A stretch of 64,000 nucleotides of DNA from an uncultured Bacteroidales bacterium (GCA_900319005.1 ONMV01000008.1:25789-89788), one strand, 5' to 3'; counted from the stretch's first letter, positions 35,084 through 44,658 are shown. Program-made: numbers and translations. Notes: generated from the letters alone by a model not told the origin.

Positions 35084-36694
35084 TTATTTCCTTTGCATCC
35101 AAGCGGTGATTTTCATCCATCGCTCCTTAATTTTCGCGCGCATTTGTGCCCTCCAGAGTGCCTCCTCTTCCGCCTCGTCTGTCATCTGTTTATAGGTTGC
35201 CTCTGCGTCCGTGTCGCTGATAACCAGCAGTCTGTCACCCACCTGTAACTCGCTTGCACCCGTCGGCACAAAGAAATCCTCGGCTCTGCGCACCATGATA
35301 ATCAGGGTGTGAGGCGGTATATCGATATCGCGGGGCGTGTTTCCTTTTGCCAAGATCCGTTCGGTCACCTCCACCTCACGGGCGGATGATTGGATCTCGT
35401 CGGGCAGGTCCAGATCGAAATACTCCAACGAACGTGCCTCCCTTCCCGGGGTGTCCAATGCTAATTTCTTCGCTACCACCGTCAAGGTTGTTCCTTGTAC
35501 TAGCAGCGAAACGATCGTGCAGAGGAACACTACATTGAAGATCAGGTCCGCAAAGGGAATACCGCCTGCCTTACACATGATCGCGAAGATGATCGGCACA
35601 GCCCCTTTGAGTCCCACCCAACTCAGCAGCAGTTTGTCACGCTGGTGGTATTGACGGAAAGGCAGCATACACAGCCAAACAGCAAGCGGACGGGAGATAA
35701 AAATCATCACAATGCTGATAATCAGGCAAGGAAGCCAGACGCGGTAATGAAGTAATTCCGCAGGTTCTACCATCAGACCCAACATCAGGAACATCACCAA
35801 CTGGCTAAGCCAAGTCAAACCATTAAAGAACGATTTCGTCTGTCTTTTGCGGGTGAACTTATTATTTCCGATAATCAGTCCTCCCACATAGACGGCGAGG
35901 TATGTATTACCTTTAAGGTAATAAGTGATAGCAAAAATAAAGATACAGGCGGTCAGGATCATAATCGGGTATAGCGCCTCGTTCCCTAATTTGACGCGTC
36001 TCATGAGCAGGACCAACCCTTCTCCGAAAGCCAGACCGAGCACCGTGCCCATGACGAGCTGGATGACGATCGTCTGAATAATCGGCAGCGTCTCTACGGG
36101 ACGTACCATACCGACAAACGTGTCGGTGCTCAACACCACGCTGATCAGCGTAGTCGTCAGCACATATGCCATCGGGTCGTTCGCACCGGATTCCAGTTCT
36201 AACAAGGGACGTAAGTTATGTTTCAAGCCTATTCCGTTCGTACGAAGGACAGAGAAGACACTCGCGCTGTCGGTACTCGACATCGTAGCTGCCATCAACA
36301 ATGCCAACCAGATAGACACCGTCGTTACCGCATTGAGCCAACCGAAAAGAAAATAAATCATCACGCCGGTAATAGCACAAGTAATCATTACCCCCAAGGT
36401 TGCAAGTGTGATACCGGGCAAGAGAACGGACTTGATATCGCTGAGTTTGGTCTCCAGACCACCCGTGAACAGGATGATACACATCGCTACGGTACTCAGC
36501 GCTTGCGCTGTATCGGTCTTGATCTCGATACTGCTGGTTCCCATCAGCGCAGCAATCCCATGAGAACCAAAAAACATACCGACCGTCAAAAAGAGCAATA
36601 GAGCCGGTACGCCGTATTTATACCCTATCTTGTCCGCAAAAATGCTAACGAAGAATAGTAGCGATAATATCAACAGAATGAACTCAACGTGCAT
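35084..36694 (-). CDS. Potassium/proton antiporter (CvrA/NhaP2 type, CPA1 family)
   Basis: 536 residues with 11-13 predicted membrane helices through residue ~400. GGLETKLSDIK, the MSSTDSASVFSVLR and LELESGANDPMAYVLT pair, and GLKGAVPIIFA are characteristic of cation/proton antiporters of this type (the ND pair is the transport site). A cytosolic RCK_C (TrkA_C) domain occupies ~430-510 (HTLIIMVRRAEDFFVPTGAS, LQVGDRLLVISDTD), a likely nucleotide or K+ sensor. Inner membrane. Function: K+/H+ exchange in pH and turgor control. Confidence 0.88.
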   Translation of the reverse strand: MHVEFILLILSLLFFVSIFADKIGYKYGVPALLLFLTVGMFFGSHGIAALMGTSSIEIKTDTAQALSTVAMCIILFTGGLETKLSDIKSVLLPGITLATLGVMITCAITGVMIYFLFGWLNAVTTVSIWLALLMAATMSSTDSASVFSVLRTNGIGLKHNLRPLLELESGANDPMAYVLTTTLISVVLSTDTFVGMVRPVETLPIIQTIVIQLVMGTVLGLAFGEGLVLLMRRVKLGNEALYPIMILTACIFIFAITYYLKGNTYLAVYVGGLIIGNNKFTRKRQTKSFFNGLTWLSQLVMFLMLGLMVEPAELLHYRVWLPCLIISIVMIFISRPLAVWLCMLPFRQYHQRDKLLLSWVGLKGAVPIIFAIMCKAGGIPFADLIFNVVFLCTIVSLLVQGTTLTVVAKKLALDTPGREARSLEYFDLDLPDEIQSSAREVEVTERILAKGNTPRDIDIPPHTLIIMVRRAEDFFVPTGASELQVGDRLLVISDTDAEATYKQMTDEAEEEALWRAQMRAKIKERWMKITAWMQRK

Positions 36695-36721
36695 ATTTAA
36701 TGTTCCTACAGCGAGGCTATC

Positions 36722-37147
36722 TCACTTCTTTTTCTCCAGCAAGAACTCGTCAATAATCTTAACGATTTCCTCTTTCGGATACAAGCCCTTGAGTAACATC
36801 GGTTTACCATCCACAGGGACATAGAGTACTTGCGGAATCGAATTGATGCCGAAGACGTACGCCAACTCACGTTCACGCTCCGTATCGGCTTTGTAAAACA
36901 CCACTTTGTCGCAGTATTTCTGGCTCAACTCCTCCATGATAGGCGCCAAGCGCTTGCAGGGTCCACACCAGGTCGTATAGAAATCAATCACACAAGGTTT
37001 CTTACCCTTGAACTTCCAGTCTTTCTCGTTTTTGTAATCAAAAATCCGCTCGCGGAATTGCTCAGTTGTGATATACACCACATCTTCCGCCATCAACGGC
37101 ATCATCATCGTCGCCAACAAAAATGCTGTCAAAATCCATTTACGCAT
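36722..37147 (-). CDS. Exported thioredoxin-fold protein
   Basis: 141 residues from MRKWILTAFLLATMMMPLMA, a signal peptide, so it is periplasmic. The active site is FYTTWCGPCKRLAP (WCGPC at 60-64); the cis-proline loop is INSIPQVLYV. The short form with a WCGPC site fits a disulfide oxidoreductase. It has its own promoter (37172-37202), back to back with that of the polyprenyl synthase. The last gene before it on the strand is the antiporter, 27 bases downstream. Confidence 0.88.
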   Translation of the reverse strand: MRKWILTAFLLATMMMPLMAEDVVYITTEQFRERIFDYKNEKDWKFKGKKPCVIDFYTTWCGPCKRLAPIMEELSQKYCDKVVFYKADTERERELAYVFGINSIPQVLYVPVDGKPMLLKGLYPKEEIVKIIDEFLLEKKK

Positions 37148-37171
37148 AATAATCCATTTTAAAATCGGCTG

Positions 37172-37202
37172 CAAAGGTACAACAAATTTTGCATATATGC
37201 AA
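37172..37202 (-). promoter_or_regulatory. Promoter for the thioredoxin-fold gene
   Basis: Minus strand: TTGCATATATGCAA beginning at 37202, TACCTTTG at 37179-37172, spacer 20. The -33 box is part of a 16-base palindrome TTTGCATATATGCAAA. Confidence 0.82.
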
Positions 37203-37220
37203 ATTTTGGGGCGATTTTAT

Positions 37221-37251
37221 TTGCGTATGTGCAAAAAAAGTAGTACCTTTG
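37221..37251 (+). promoter_or_regulatory. Promoter for the polyprenyl synthase
   Basis: TTGCGTATGTGCAA at 37221, spacer 20, TACCTTTG at 37244-37251. It is separated from the divergent thioredoxin promoter by 18 bases. The ATG at 37269 follows ~10-15 bases after the transcription start. Confidence 0.82.
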
Positions 37252-37268
37252 CAGCGTTTTTTGGAATA

Positions 37269-38261
37269 ATGACAAGTTTGACAGACATACGGAGGCCGAT
37301 AGAATCGGAATGGAAGCAGTATGAGCGGATTATGGAGAGCTCATTGCGTGCGGACAATAAGTTGCAGCAGGAAGTGCTTCGCTATATCGGTTCGCGTCGC
37401 GGGAAAGAGCTGCGTCCGTTGTTGACGTTACTGGCTGCGCAGATATGCAATCCCGTGACGGACAAGACCCATCGTTCGGCAGTAGCGTTGGAGTTGCTTC
37501 ACACGGCGAGTTTGGTTCATGACGACGTAGTCGATAGTTCGGACACTCGTCGCGGAAAGGCATCGGTGCATGCCAAATGGACCAACAAAGTGGCGGTTCT
37601 GGTAGGCGATTACATGTTGGCGAAAGTAATCGGTCTGATAGCTGAAGTGCGAAACATCCGTATATTAGAGATTGTGTCGAACTTAGGCAAAAGCCTCAGC
37701 AGCGGGGAGATGGTACAACTGCATGTGGGCCAATCGATGTGGATTGACGAGGAGCGTTATTATCAGGTGATTGAACAGAAAACCGCGCAACTCTTTCAAG
37801 CCTGCGCCGAAGCGGGAGTCGAGAGTGCGGGTTGTACCCAAAGGCAACGTACAGCTCTTCGTGAATACGGACGTTTGTTGGGTTTATGCTTCCAGATTAA
37901 AGATGATATTTTCGATTACAGCGATCTCGAAGAGATAGGCAAGCCGACGATGAGTGATCTTCGCGACGGAAAAGTGACGTTGCCGTTAATTGAAGCCCTT
38001 CGCAGGGCTCCTCAAGCCGAGGCGGCACATATCCGGGAGTTAGGCGAGTTATTGGCGGCACACAGCGAGAGCATAGAAACAGAGAAGGCCCTGCAAGAAG
38101 TCAAAGCTTTTGTTCTGCGTTTCAAAGGAGACGAGTATGCCGTACAACAAATGCTCGTCTATAAAAAACAAGCCACGGAAGCGCTGGGCGTCTTCCGTGA
38201 CAGTACAGAAAAAACGAGTCTGTTAGGCCTCCTCGATTACGCTATCAATCGCGTTCAGTAA
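37269..38261 (+). CDS. Trans-polyprenyl diphosphate synthase
   Basis: 330 residues. First aspartate-rich motif LVHDDVVDSSDTRRG (DDVVD, 85-89), second FQIKDDIFDYSD (DDIFD, 212-216), plus GKELRPLLTLLAAQ. It elongates allylic diphosphates with isopentenyl diphosphate. The length and the DDxxD environment suggest a long-chain (octaprenyl-type) product for menaquinone, but chain length cannot be read with certainty. Translation from ATG 37269 fits the promoter at 37221-37251. The 3' 39 bases overlap the end of the convergent sufD. Confidence 0.9.
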   Translation: MTSLTDIRRPIESEWKQYERIMESSLRADNKLQQEVLRYIGSRRGKELRPLLTLLAAQICNPVTDKTHRSAVALELLHTASLVHDDVVDSSDTRRGKASVHAKWTNKVAVLVGDYMLAKVIGLIAEVRNIRILEIVSNLGKSLSSGEMVQLHVGQSMWIDEERYYQVIEQKTAQLFQACAEAGVESAGCTQRQRTALREYGRLLGLCFQIKDDIFDYSDLEEIGKPTMSDLRDGKVTLPLIEALRRAPQAEAAHIRELGELLAAHSESIETEKALQEVKAFVLRFKGDEYAVQQMLVYKKQATEALGVFRDSTEKTSLLGLLDYAINRVQ

Positions 38262-38873
38262 GTTCTCTTTGATGGTTTCATCAGAGATTTTATTGAGTAC
38301 TTCTTTCATAAACGCGTTAACGAGCAGTTGGCGCGCTTTTTTTGGATCAATACCGCGCTGCTGCATGTAGAAAAGAGCCGATTCGTCGAGTTGTCCGGTG
38401 GAAGCGCCATGCGTAGCTTTCACGTCATCGGCGTAGATTTCCAACTGCGGCTGTGTACGCATCTCGGCGGTGTCGGAGAGCAGCAGATTGCGGTTGGTCT
38501 GATGTGCTTCTGTCTGCTGGGCATCCTGTGCAATCTTAAGGTCTCCGATGAATCGTCCGCGGGCATTGTCATCCAGGACGAACTTGACGAGCTGGTTCGA
38601 TCGTCCGCCTCCGACGGCATGGAGCACATGCGTCTCGGTGGTTACTTTCTCCTCGCCATGCAGAAAAGCGAGGGCATAAACCTCCGTTTGGCAACCTTCT
38701 CCGAGTTGCTCAATGAAGATTTGATTCGAGATTTCGAGATCCGGAGATGTCGGGTTCTCGAGATTAATCACCACTATTTTCACCTGCGAACCGGCTTCCT
38801 GTTCAATATGCAGGTTCAGTCCGGGTTCGTTGATAAAAACGCGGTCGAATATGTCGCCTTTAGAGATTTTCAT
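38223..38873 (-). CDS. sufD: Half-length SufD: SufBD core domain only
   Basis: 216 residues from [13 protein letters not shown] (ATG 38873; ATG 38879 also possible). Only the beta-helical core and C-terminal helices of SufB/SufD are present. Matching segments are [31 protein letters not shown] and [16 protein letters not shown], which is SufD-like and keeps the functional histidine; then [19 protein letters not shown]. Usual SufD is ~430-450 residues; the N-terminal half is absent, and no sequence for it lies upstream because sufC directly abuts. The cysteine often found in DDVKCTHGA is alanine. With SufC it should support Fe-S cluster assembly; no sufB or sufS is in the neighbourhood. Confidence 0.8.
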   Translation of the reverse strand: MKISKGDIFDRVFINEPGLNLHIEQEAGSQVKIVVINLENPTSPDLEISNQIFIEQLGEGCQTEVYALAFLHGEEKVTTETHVLHAVGGGRSNQLVKFVLDDNARGRFIGDLKIAQDAQQTEAHQTNRNLLLSDTAEMRTQPQLEIYADDVKATHGASTGQLDESALFYMQQRGIDPKKARQLLVNAFMKEVLNKISDETIKENLLNAIDSVIEEA

Positions 38874-39606
38874 ATCCATGCTCTTCGAGTTCGAGTGCCA
38901 GCGATTTATCGCCCGTTTTGACGATCCTGCCATCCGCCAACACATGTACAAAATCCGGGACGATGTAGTCCAAGAGACGCTGATAATGGGTAATCACTAT
39001 CGAAGCGTTTTGCGGCGTTTTGAGACGGTTGACCCCTTCCGCCACGATACGGAGGGCATCTATATCCAGCCCCGAATCGGTCTCGTCCAAGATAGAGAGA
39101 CAAGGCTCGAGCATCGCCATTTGGAAGATTTCGTTCTTTTTCTTTTCACCTCCGGAGAAGCCTTCGTTCACGGAGCGGTTATTGAGTTTATCGGGCAGCT
39201 CAAGGAGCTTTTTCTTTTCCCTCATCAAAGCCAGAAACTCCTTGGCAGAAAGGGGTTCTTTGCCTTCATACGCCCGCTTCTCGTTGATGGCAGTACGCAT
39301 GAACGTGGTCATACTCACTCCGGGAATCTCGACGGGATACTGAAAACTGAGGAACACTCCCGCCCGAGCACGCACTTCAGGCGCCATTTCCAGAAGGTTT
39401 TCTCCCTTCAGATAGACTTCTCCCGAAGTCACTTCATACGCCGGATTTCCCGTTAACACCGCACTGAGGGTGGACTTACCCGCTCCGTTGGGTCCCATGA
39501 TAGCATGCACCTCGCCTTCATTAATAACGAGGTTCACACCCTTCAATATTTCCTTGCCGCCGATAGAAGCGTGAAGATCTTTTATGATTAAAAGATGATT
39601 TGCCAT
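38860..39606 (-). CDS. sufC: Fe-S cluster assembly ATPase SufC
   Basis: 248 residues from [17 protein letters not shown]. Walker A is GPNGAGKST, the ABC signature [10 protein letters not shown], and Walker B region [16 protein letters not shown], the specific SufC form. SufC is the soluble ATPase of the SUF complex. An ATG at 39621 (MVNDKM) is possible; both lie in ATGGTAA/ATGACAA heptamers (39604-39632). The promoter is at 39645-39675. It overlaps the sufD start by ~14 bases, so the two are coupled. sufB is not next to it. Confidence 0.93.
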   Translation of the reverse strand: MANHLLIIKDLHASIGGKEILKGVNLVINEGEVHAIMGPNGAGKSTLSAVLTGNPAYEVTSGEVYLKGENLLEMAPEVRARAGVFLSFQYPVEIPGVSMTTFMRTAINEKRAYEGKEPLSAKEFLALMREKKKLLELPDKLNNRSVNEGFSGGEKKKNEIFQMAMLEPCLSILDETDSGLDIDALRIVAEGVNRLKTPQNASIVITHYQRLLDYIVPDFVHVLADGRIVKTGDKSLALELEEHGYENL

Positions 39607-39632
39607 TTTGTCATTTACCATGTACCAATTGT
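39604..39632. repeat. Period-7 repeat carrying the sufC start codons
   Basis: On the minus strand: TGGTACATGGTAAATGACAA then AATGGCA. It is the same arrangement as at the glnS start. Confidence 0.75.
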
Positions 39633-39644
39633 AATTTTCGGCTG

Positions 39645-39675
39645 CAAAGGTACTACTTTTTTTGCAAATATGCAA
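39645..39675 (-). promoter_or_regulatory. Promoter for sufCD
   Basis: Minus strand: TTGCATATTTGCAA from 39675, spacer 20, TACCTTTG at 39652-39645. Confidence 0.82.
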
Positions 39676-39701
39676 GAAAAAGAAGATTTTAATGCAAATA
39701 T

Positions 39702-39732
39702 TTGCATATATAAAAAAAAAGTTGTAATTTTG
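39702..39732 (+). promoter_or_regulatory. Promoter for the potABCD operon
   Basis: TTGCATATAT at 39702, spacer 20, TAATTTTG at 39725-39732. A perfect 16-base palindrome ATGCAAATATTTGCAT (39692-39707) overlaps the -33 and could be an operator shared with the divergent sufC promoter, 27 bases away. Confidence 0.8.
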
Positions 39733-39775
39733 CGGCGTATTTTGCGCGAGTACGCGCGTGTTTTTATGAAAAGAA

Positions 39776-41242
39776 ATGGCAAAATCGGATTTTATTATTG
39801 AGGTGAACCATGTTTCGAAGCAGTTCGAAGATGGTAAGTATGCATTGGATGATGTTAACCTCCAAGTGAAAAAAGGTGAGTTCGTCACCATCTTAGGCCC
39901 TTCGGGCTGCGGCAAAACAACGTTGCTTCGTTGTATAGCCGGTTTTCAAGTCGCCAGTTCAGGCGAGATACTACTCAAAGGCGAGGATGTAACCAAGACT
40001 CCTCCGTACAAGCGTCCCGTGAACACCGTGTTCCAGAAGTACGCTCTGTTTCCCCATTTGAATGTATTCAACAACGTTGCTTTTGGTCTGAAGTTGAAGA
40101 AAGAGGACCCGGCGACGATTAAGAAGAAAGTGCGTCAGGCGCTCAAAATGGCGAACCTGACGGGCTACGAGGAGCGTAAAGTAGATACGCTCTCCGGTGG
40201 TCAGCAGCAACGTGTAGCGATAGCTCGCGCTATCGTGAACAAGCCGGAAGTGCTGTTATTAGATGAACCCTTGAGCGCTCTGGATTTGAAGATGCGGCAC
40301 GATATGCAGATCGAGTTGAAGGAGCTGCACGAACAATTGGGCATCACCTTTATTTACGTCACCCACGACCAAGAAGAGGCGTTGACGCTGAGCGACCGTG
40401 TGGTAGTAATGAGCGAAGGAAAGATTCAACAAATCGGTACTCCGACAGATATTTACAACGAGCCGCAGAACTGCTTTGTAGCCGATTTTATCGGTGAGAG
40501 CAATATCCTCTCCGGCACGATGATCAAAGATAAGAAAGTGCAGTTCTGCGGACAGGTGTTCGATTGTATCGACACCGGTTTCGGAGAGAACAACCCCGTG
40601 GACGTAGTCATTCGTCCGGAAGATATTTATGTTTGGCGCAAGGAAGATGAGAAACGCGGCAAAGTCGTTGCTAACGAAGAGGACGATGCCGAAGACCGCG
40701 TGCCCAAAGGCAAGTTCACGAAATGGTATGGCGTAGTGCAGAGTTGTATCTTCAAAGGCGTGCATTACGAGATGCGTGTCCTGACACCCGATAACTATGA
40801 GTTTCTCATTCAGGATTATCATGAGTACCTGCCGGGAACAGAGATCGGTATGCTCGTCAAACCCGAGGATATCCAGATTATGAAGAAAGAGCACTACCTC
40901 TACAATTATCTGGATGGCGAAGTTCTCAAGAACGGCAAAGTGCGTTTCTTAGGAGCCGAATGGGAGGTGAACGAAGAGCAAGTAGCCCGTTTCGCAGCCG
41001 GCGACAAAGTAGTTGTGCGCGTACCTTTCCGTTCTATCGATTTGCAGGACTACGAGGAAGAAGGAACACTGTCGGGCGAGGTGCATTTTATCCTCTTCAA
41101 GGGCAACCATTTCCACCTCACTATTCGTACCGACACGGGGTATGACTTCTTTGTGAACACGAATGATGTGTGGGACGACGGTGACCGCGTGGGTATCGTC
41201 ATACCGAAGAATGATATTTTGCTTTCAGCAGTTGAAAGTTGA
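39776..41242 (+). CDS. potA: Spermidine/putrescine ABC transporter, ATP-binding protein
   Basis: 488 residues, ~110 longer than E. coli PotA. Walker [10 protein letters not shown] (41-49), signature LSGGQQQR (~139-146), Walker [13 protein letters not shown], and H-loop VTHDQEEAL. Residues after ~240 hold TOBE-type regulatory folds ([16 protein letters not shown], then a second copy with [13 protein letters not shown]). A charged insert, [10 protein letters not shown], lies between. It energises polyamine import with the two permeases and the binding lipoprotein that follow. The ATG is close to its promoter (leader ~40 bases). Confidence 0.93.
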   Translation: MAKSDFIIEVNHVSKQFEDGKYALDDVNLQVKKGEFVTILGPSGCGKTTLLRCIAGFQVASSGEILLKGEDVTKTPPYKRPVNTVFQKYALFPHLNVFNNVAFGLKLKKEDPATIKKKVRQALKMANLTGYEERKVDTLSGGQQQRVAIARAIVNKPEVLLLDEPLSALDLKMRHDMQIELKELHEQLGITFIYVTHDQEEALTLSDRVVVMSEGKIQQIGTPTDIYNEPQNCFVADFIGESNILSGTMIKDKKVQFCGQVFDCIDTGFGENNPVDVVIRPEDIYVWRKEDEKRGKVVANEEDDAEDRVPKGKFTKWYGVVQSCIFKGVHYEMRVLTPDNYEFLIQDYHEYLPGTEIGMLVKPEDIQIMKKEHYLYNYLDGEVLKNGKVRFLGAEWEVNEEQVARFAAGDKVVVRVPFRSIDLQDYEEEGTLSGEVHFILFKGNHFHLTIRTDTGYDFFVNTNDVWDDGDRVGIVIPKNDILLSAVES

Positions 41243-41258
41243 CAATTGAAAATTGAAA
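41229..41258. repeat. Period-7 repeat between potA and potB
   Basis: GTTGAAA/GTTGACA/ATTGAAA/ATTGAAA units; the first encode the last residues of PotA (AVES). Confidence 0.75.
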
Positions 41259-41261
41259 GCA

Positions 41262-42059
41262 ATGAATAAGATTATTCAAATAGCCTCTTCGCGCCGCACA
41301 TGGGCTTGGCCTTATGTCGCTTTCATGGCGATGTTCGTCGTGCTGCCGCTGATCCTGGTGGGCGTCTATGCCTTCACGGATATACAAGGGCATTTCACGC
41401 TGCATAACTTCGCAAAGTTCTTTACACATAGCGAAGCTATCCAGACTTTTCTCTATTCGCTCATGATCGCGGTTTTCAATACCGTCATCTGTCTGCTGAT
41501 CGGATATCCGGCAGCATATATCATGGCGCAGGAAGATTTCAAGACGCCTAAAGTGATGGCGATGCTGTTCATCCTGCCGATGTGGATCAATTTTCTGCTG
41601 CGTACGGTAGCGACGGTGGAACTATTCAATATGTGCGGTTTGCCTTTGGGCGAAGGAGCACTGCTGTTCGGTTTGTGTTACGACTACCTGCCGTTCATGA
41701 TCTACCCCATCTATAACACCCTGCAGAAAATGGATAACTCGCTCGTCGAAGCAGCGCAGGACTTAGGTGCCAGCAGATGGCAGAGTTTCTGGAAAGTGAT
41801 TGTACCGCTCAGTATGCCAGGCGTGTATAGCGGCGTGGTGATGGTGTTTATGCCGACCGTCTCCACCTTTGCAATCGCGGAGCTGCTGACGCATAATAAT
41901 ATCAAGCTGTTCGGTAGCCTCATTCAGGATTATATCACCACCACGGATTTGTTGAACTATGGCGCGGTGTTGAGTCTGGTACTTTTGATTATCATCGGTC
42001 TGACGTCGTTCTTCGGCGAAAATGACAGTGAAGGCGAGAAAGGAGGGGGACTGGTATGA
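41262..42059 (+). CDS. potB: Polyamine ABC transporter permease PotB
   Basis: 265 residues, six predicted membrane helices. The EAA loop is VEAAQDLGASRWQSFWKVIV. The ATG at 41262 is chosen over an upstream TTG inside the TTGAAAA-type heptamer tract (41229-41258), which forms the whole 19-base gap to potA. The stop overlaps the potC start (ATGA, 42056-42059). Confidence 0.92.
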   Translation: MNKIIQIASSRRTWAWPYVAFMAMFVVLPLILVGVYAFTDIQGHFTLHNFAKFFTHSEAIQTFLYSLMIAVFNTVICLLIGYPAAYIMAQEDFKTPKVMAMLFILPMWINFLLRTVATVELFNMCGLPLGEGALLFGLCYDYLPFMIYPIYNTLQKMDNSLVEAAQDLGASRWQSFWKVIVPLSMPGVYSGVVMVFMPTVSTFAIAELLTHNNIKLFGSLIQDYITTTDLLNYGAVLSLVLLIIIGLTSFFGENDSEGEKGGGLV

Positions 42060-43411
42060 TAAGTGAAAGGTTAAAGGTGAAAGGACTAATCCTTCTACTC
42101 TTTTCAATTTTCAGTTTTCAATTTTCAATTTGCCAAGCGCAGTCGAATCTGACCTACGAACTGAAAGTAGGCACAGCAGAAGAGAACAAACTGCTAACGG
42201 ACTTCCCGGAGAGCTACGCAGGACAGAAAGTGAACATCACAATCCAGACCGTTCCGCTGACAGAGACGGACTTGGATTTCGTCTTCGCGGATGGGTATCA
42301 GCCAAGATTGGCTGATAGATACGATAGTATCTATAGTTATACAGACGCGGGGAATGTGAGATGGACCGTTTGGCGTAATAATAAACCCATTAAGAACCGC
42401 GCGCAGCGGGTGATGGTTGGCAATGCGTATAGTACGTTTGAGGCGTACCTGCATGAGCAAGTGGACGCACGCCGCAGCCAAGGATGGATTTGGTGGTTGT
42501 TGGCAGGGCTGGTGATCGCTGGAACCGCCATGTACGGCGGCTACGTGGTGTATTGCCGCCGAAAAGAGAAGAGCCTGTCGAGCGTGGAGCAGGAGATGCT
42601 GCGCCGCAAACGGATGGGTCTGCGCAGACATTATGTGTCGCAAGCGTACCTCTGGATCTTGCTCTTGGTGCTCTATGCCCCGATTGCCCTCATCGCCGTT
42701 TTCTCCTTCACGAAAAGCAAAGTGCTGGGTAACTGGACGGGCTTCTCGATGGACCTCTATGCAAACCTTTTCACAGGCAAAGCGGACGCGGGTTTGAACA
42801 GCGCGATGCTGTACACCCTCATCATCGCCCTCATCGCTGCCGTTTGTTCAACCATATTAGGTACCTTGGCAGCTATCGGTATTTACAACATGCGTGCAAG
42901 AAGCCGTAAGATGGTCAGTTTCCTGAACTCTGTGCCGATGATCAACCCCGATATCATTACAGGTATATCGCTCTTCCTGCTGTTTGTGGCGTTGGGAATG
43001 AGTCAGGGACTTACTACTGTCTGCATCGCCCATGTGGTGTTCTGTACGCCATATGTCGTGCTGAGCGTACTGCCGCGTTTGAGCCGGATGAACCCCAACA
43101 CCTACGAAGCAGCGCTGGACCTCGGCGCCACACCCGCACAAGCGCTCCGTATGGTGATGCTGCCCGAACTATGGCCGGGCATGCTCTCCGGATTCATCTT
43201 GGCGCTCACCCTCTCCGTCGATGATTTCGGCGTCACTTTCTTCACCAAAGGAAGCGGAGGATTAGAGACGCTCTCTACCTTTATTTATTCGGACGCGCGT
43301 AAGGGCGGTTTGACGCCGGAACTGCGACCCCTCTTCACGATCATCTTGCTGGTCATGTTGACCGTACTAATTTATATCAATATACGTAATTCAAAACAAG
43401 AAGAAAAATGA
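42056..43411 (+). CDS. potC: PotC permease with an added N-terminal periplasmic domain
   Basis: 451 residues; normal PotC is ~260. Residues 1-29 form a signal peptide (GLILLLFSIFSFQFSICQAQ) coded largely by heptamer repeats (42061-42132). Residues ~30-145 are a periplasmic beta-type domain (TETDLDFVFADGYQPRLADR, TVWRNNKPIKNRAQRV). A membrane helix follows (WIWWLLAGLVIAGTAMYGGY), then a basic linker, then the six-helix permease from ~200 with EAA loop YEAALDLGATPAQALRMVML. The extra domain could help dock the substrate-binding lipoprotein. ATGA couplings bind it to potB and potD. Confidence 0.9.
   Translation: MISERLKVKGLILLLFSIFSFQFSICQAQSNLTYELKVGTAEENKLLTDFPESYAGQKVNITIQTVPLTETDLDFVFADGYQPRLADRYDSIYSYTDAGNVRWTVWRNNKPIKNRAQRVMVGNAYSTFEAYLHEQVDARRSQGWIWWLLAGLVIAGTAMYGGYVVYCRRKEKSLSSVEQEMLRRKRMGLRRHYVSQAYLWILLLVLYAPIALIAVFSFTKSKVLGNWTGFSMDLYANLFTGKADAGLNSAMLYTLIIALIAAVCSTILGTLAAIGIYNMRARSRKMVSFLNSVPMINPDIITGISLFLLFVALGMSQGLTTVCIAHVVFCTPYVVLSVLPRLSRMNPNTYEAALDLGATPAQALRMVMLPELWPGMLSGFILALTLSVDDFGVTFFTKGSGGLETLSTFIYSDARKGGLTPELRPLFTIILLVMLTVLIYINIRNSKQEEK
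42061..42132. repeat. Period-7 repeats coding the PotC signal peptide
   Basis: Two tracts: GAAAGGT/TAAAGGT/GAAAGGA, then TTTTCAA/TTTTCAG/TTTTCAA/TTTTCAA. The second encodes FSIFSFQFSI of the signal peptide core. Confidence 0.85.
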
Positions 43412-44658
43412 AAAAGAACATTTCTTTGTACTTTGTACTTTGTACCTTTGTACTTTCCTTGGTTTCCTGCGGCGGTTCGGACCGTGCGCATCAACTCAAA
43501 GTGCTCAACTGGGCGGACTACATCAACGAGGACGTCAAAGAGAATTTCGAGCAGTGGTATTTTGAGCAGACAGGGGAGAAAGTGGAACTCGTTTATGAGA
43601 CGTTCGACATCAACGAGACCGCGTTGACCAAGATTGAAGTGGGACACGAGGACTACGACGTGTTCTGCCCGTCGGAGTATATCATCGAGCGTATGCTCAA
43701 GAAAGGTCTGATTCTGCCGATTCAGAAAGATCTGATTGCAGACTCAATCTATTATTTCGATAATATATCGCCGTTCGTAACCGCTAAGTTCCAACAGATG
43801 GCGCCTTCAGCCGACGTGACGGTAAGCGATTATACCGCAGGATACATGTGGGGCACAACCGGATTTATCTATAACCCGCAGTTCGTCAACCGCGAGGACC
43901 TGCAGAGCTGGGCTGCTGTTCTGGACCCGAAATTTGAAAACCGAATCCTCATGAAAGATGCGTTCCGCGATGTGTATTCGGTATTGGTTCTCTACGCCTA
44001 TGCAGATGCTATCGAGCGCGGCGAAGTGACGCGCGATGAACTCGTTCGCGACATCACTCCCGAGCGCGTAGCGGCTGTCAAAGAGGTGCTCCTCAATGCT
44101 AAAAAACAAATCTGCGGTTGGGAAGTGGACTTCGGAAAAGAGGAGATGACCAAAGGCAAAGCATGGCTCAACCTCTCCTGGTCCGGAGACGCTCAGTTCG
44201 CTATCGAAGAGGCAGCCGAAATGGGTGTCATGCTCGATTATATCGTACCGCAAGAAGGTTCGAATGTTTGGTTCGACGGATGGGTAATCCCGAAATATGC
44301 GAAGAACGTCAAAGCCGCTACCTATTTCATCGATTATATGTGCAAGGCGGAGAACGCTCTCGCTAACATGGACGAGATCGGTTATGTATCCTGCTGCGGC
44401 GGCGAGTTGGCAGCAGCTGAGATCCTCGAAGAGATGAATGACGACGAGGAATGGCCCGAGACCGTGGACGCTTCTTATTTCTTCGGCGACGCTCCCATTG
44501 AGGTAGAAGGAGAGATGCTGGACCCGCACGCCCTTCACCTCAATCCGGTTTATTATGCCGACAAGAGTATCATCGACCGCTGCGCCCTCATGCACGATGC
44601 AGGTGACAGCCAGGAGATGCTGCTGGAGATGTGGAATGAAATCAAATTAGCACGCTAA
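43408..44658 (+). CDS. potD: Polyamine-binding lipoprotein PotD
   Basis: 416 residues. The signal peptide has lipobox VLSLVSC (cysteine 21) and is coded by TTTGTAC heptamers (43421-43457). The solute-binding fold starts VLNWADYINEDVKENFEQ, with VYETFDINETALTKIE and WFDGWVIPKYAKN, typical of PotD/PotF. It delivers spermidine/putrescine-type ligands to PotBC. The ATGA overlap with potC (43408-43411) gives coupling. It is ~65 residues longer than E. coli PotD, mostly in an acidic stretch (ILEEMNDDEEWPETVD). Confidence 0.92.
   Translation: MKKNISLYFVLCTFVLSLVSCGGSDRAHQLKVLNWADYINEDVKENFEQWYFEQTGEKVELVYETFDINETALTKIEVGHEDYDVFCPSEYIIERMLKKGLILPIQKDLIADSIYYFDNISPFVTAKFQQMAPSADVTVSDYTAGYMWGTTGFIYNPQFVNREDLQSWAAVLDPKFENRILMKDAFRDVYSVLVLYAYADAIERGEVTRDELVRDITPERVAAVKEVLLNAKKQICGWEVDFGKEEMTKGKAWLNLSWSGDAQFAIEEAAEMGVMLDYIVPQEGSNVWFDGWVIPKYAKNVKAATYFIDYMCKAENALANMDEIGYVSCCGGELAAAEILEEMNDDEEWPETVDASYFFGDAPIEVEGEMLDPHALHLNPVYYADKSIIDRCALMHDAGDSQEMLLEMWNEIKLAR
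43421..43457. repeat. Period-7 repeat coding the PotD signal peptide
   Basis: TTTGTAC repeated four to five times, encoding LYFVLCTFVLS. Confidence 0.85.

Noticed and set aside
38223-38873. Reading the SufBD-core protein as SufB
   Set aside because: The [16 protein letters not shown] segment is SufD-like and SufB-specific motifs are missing.
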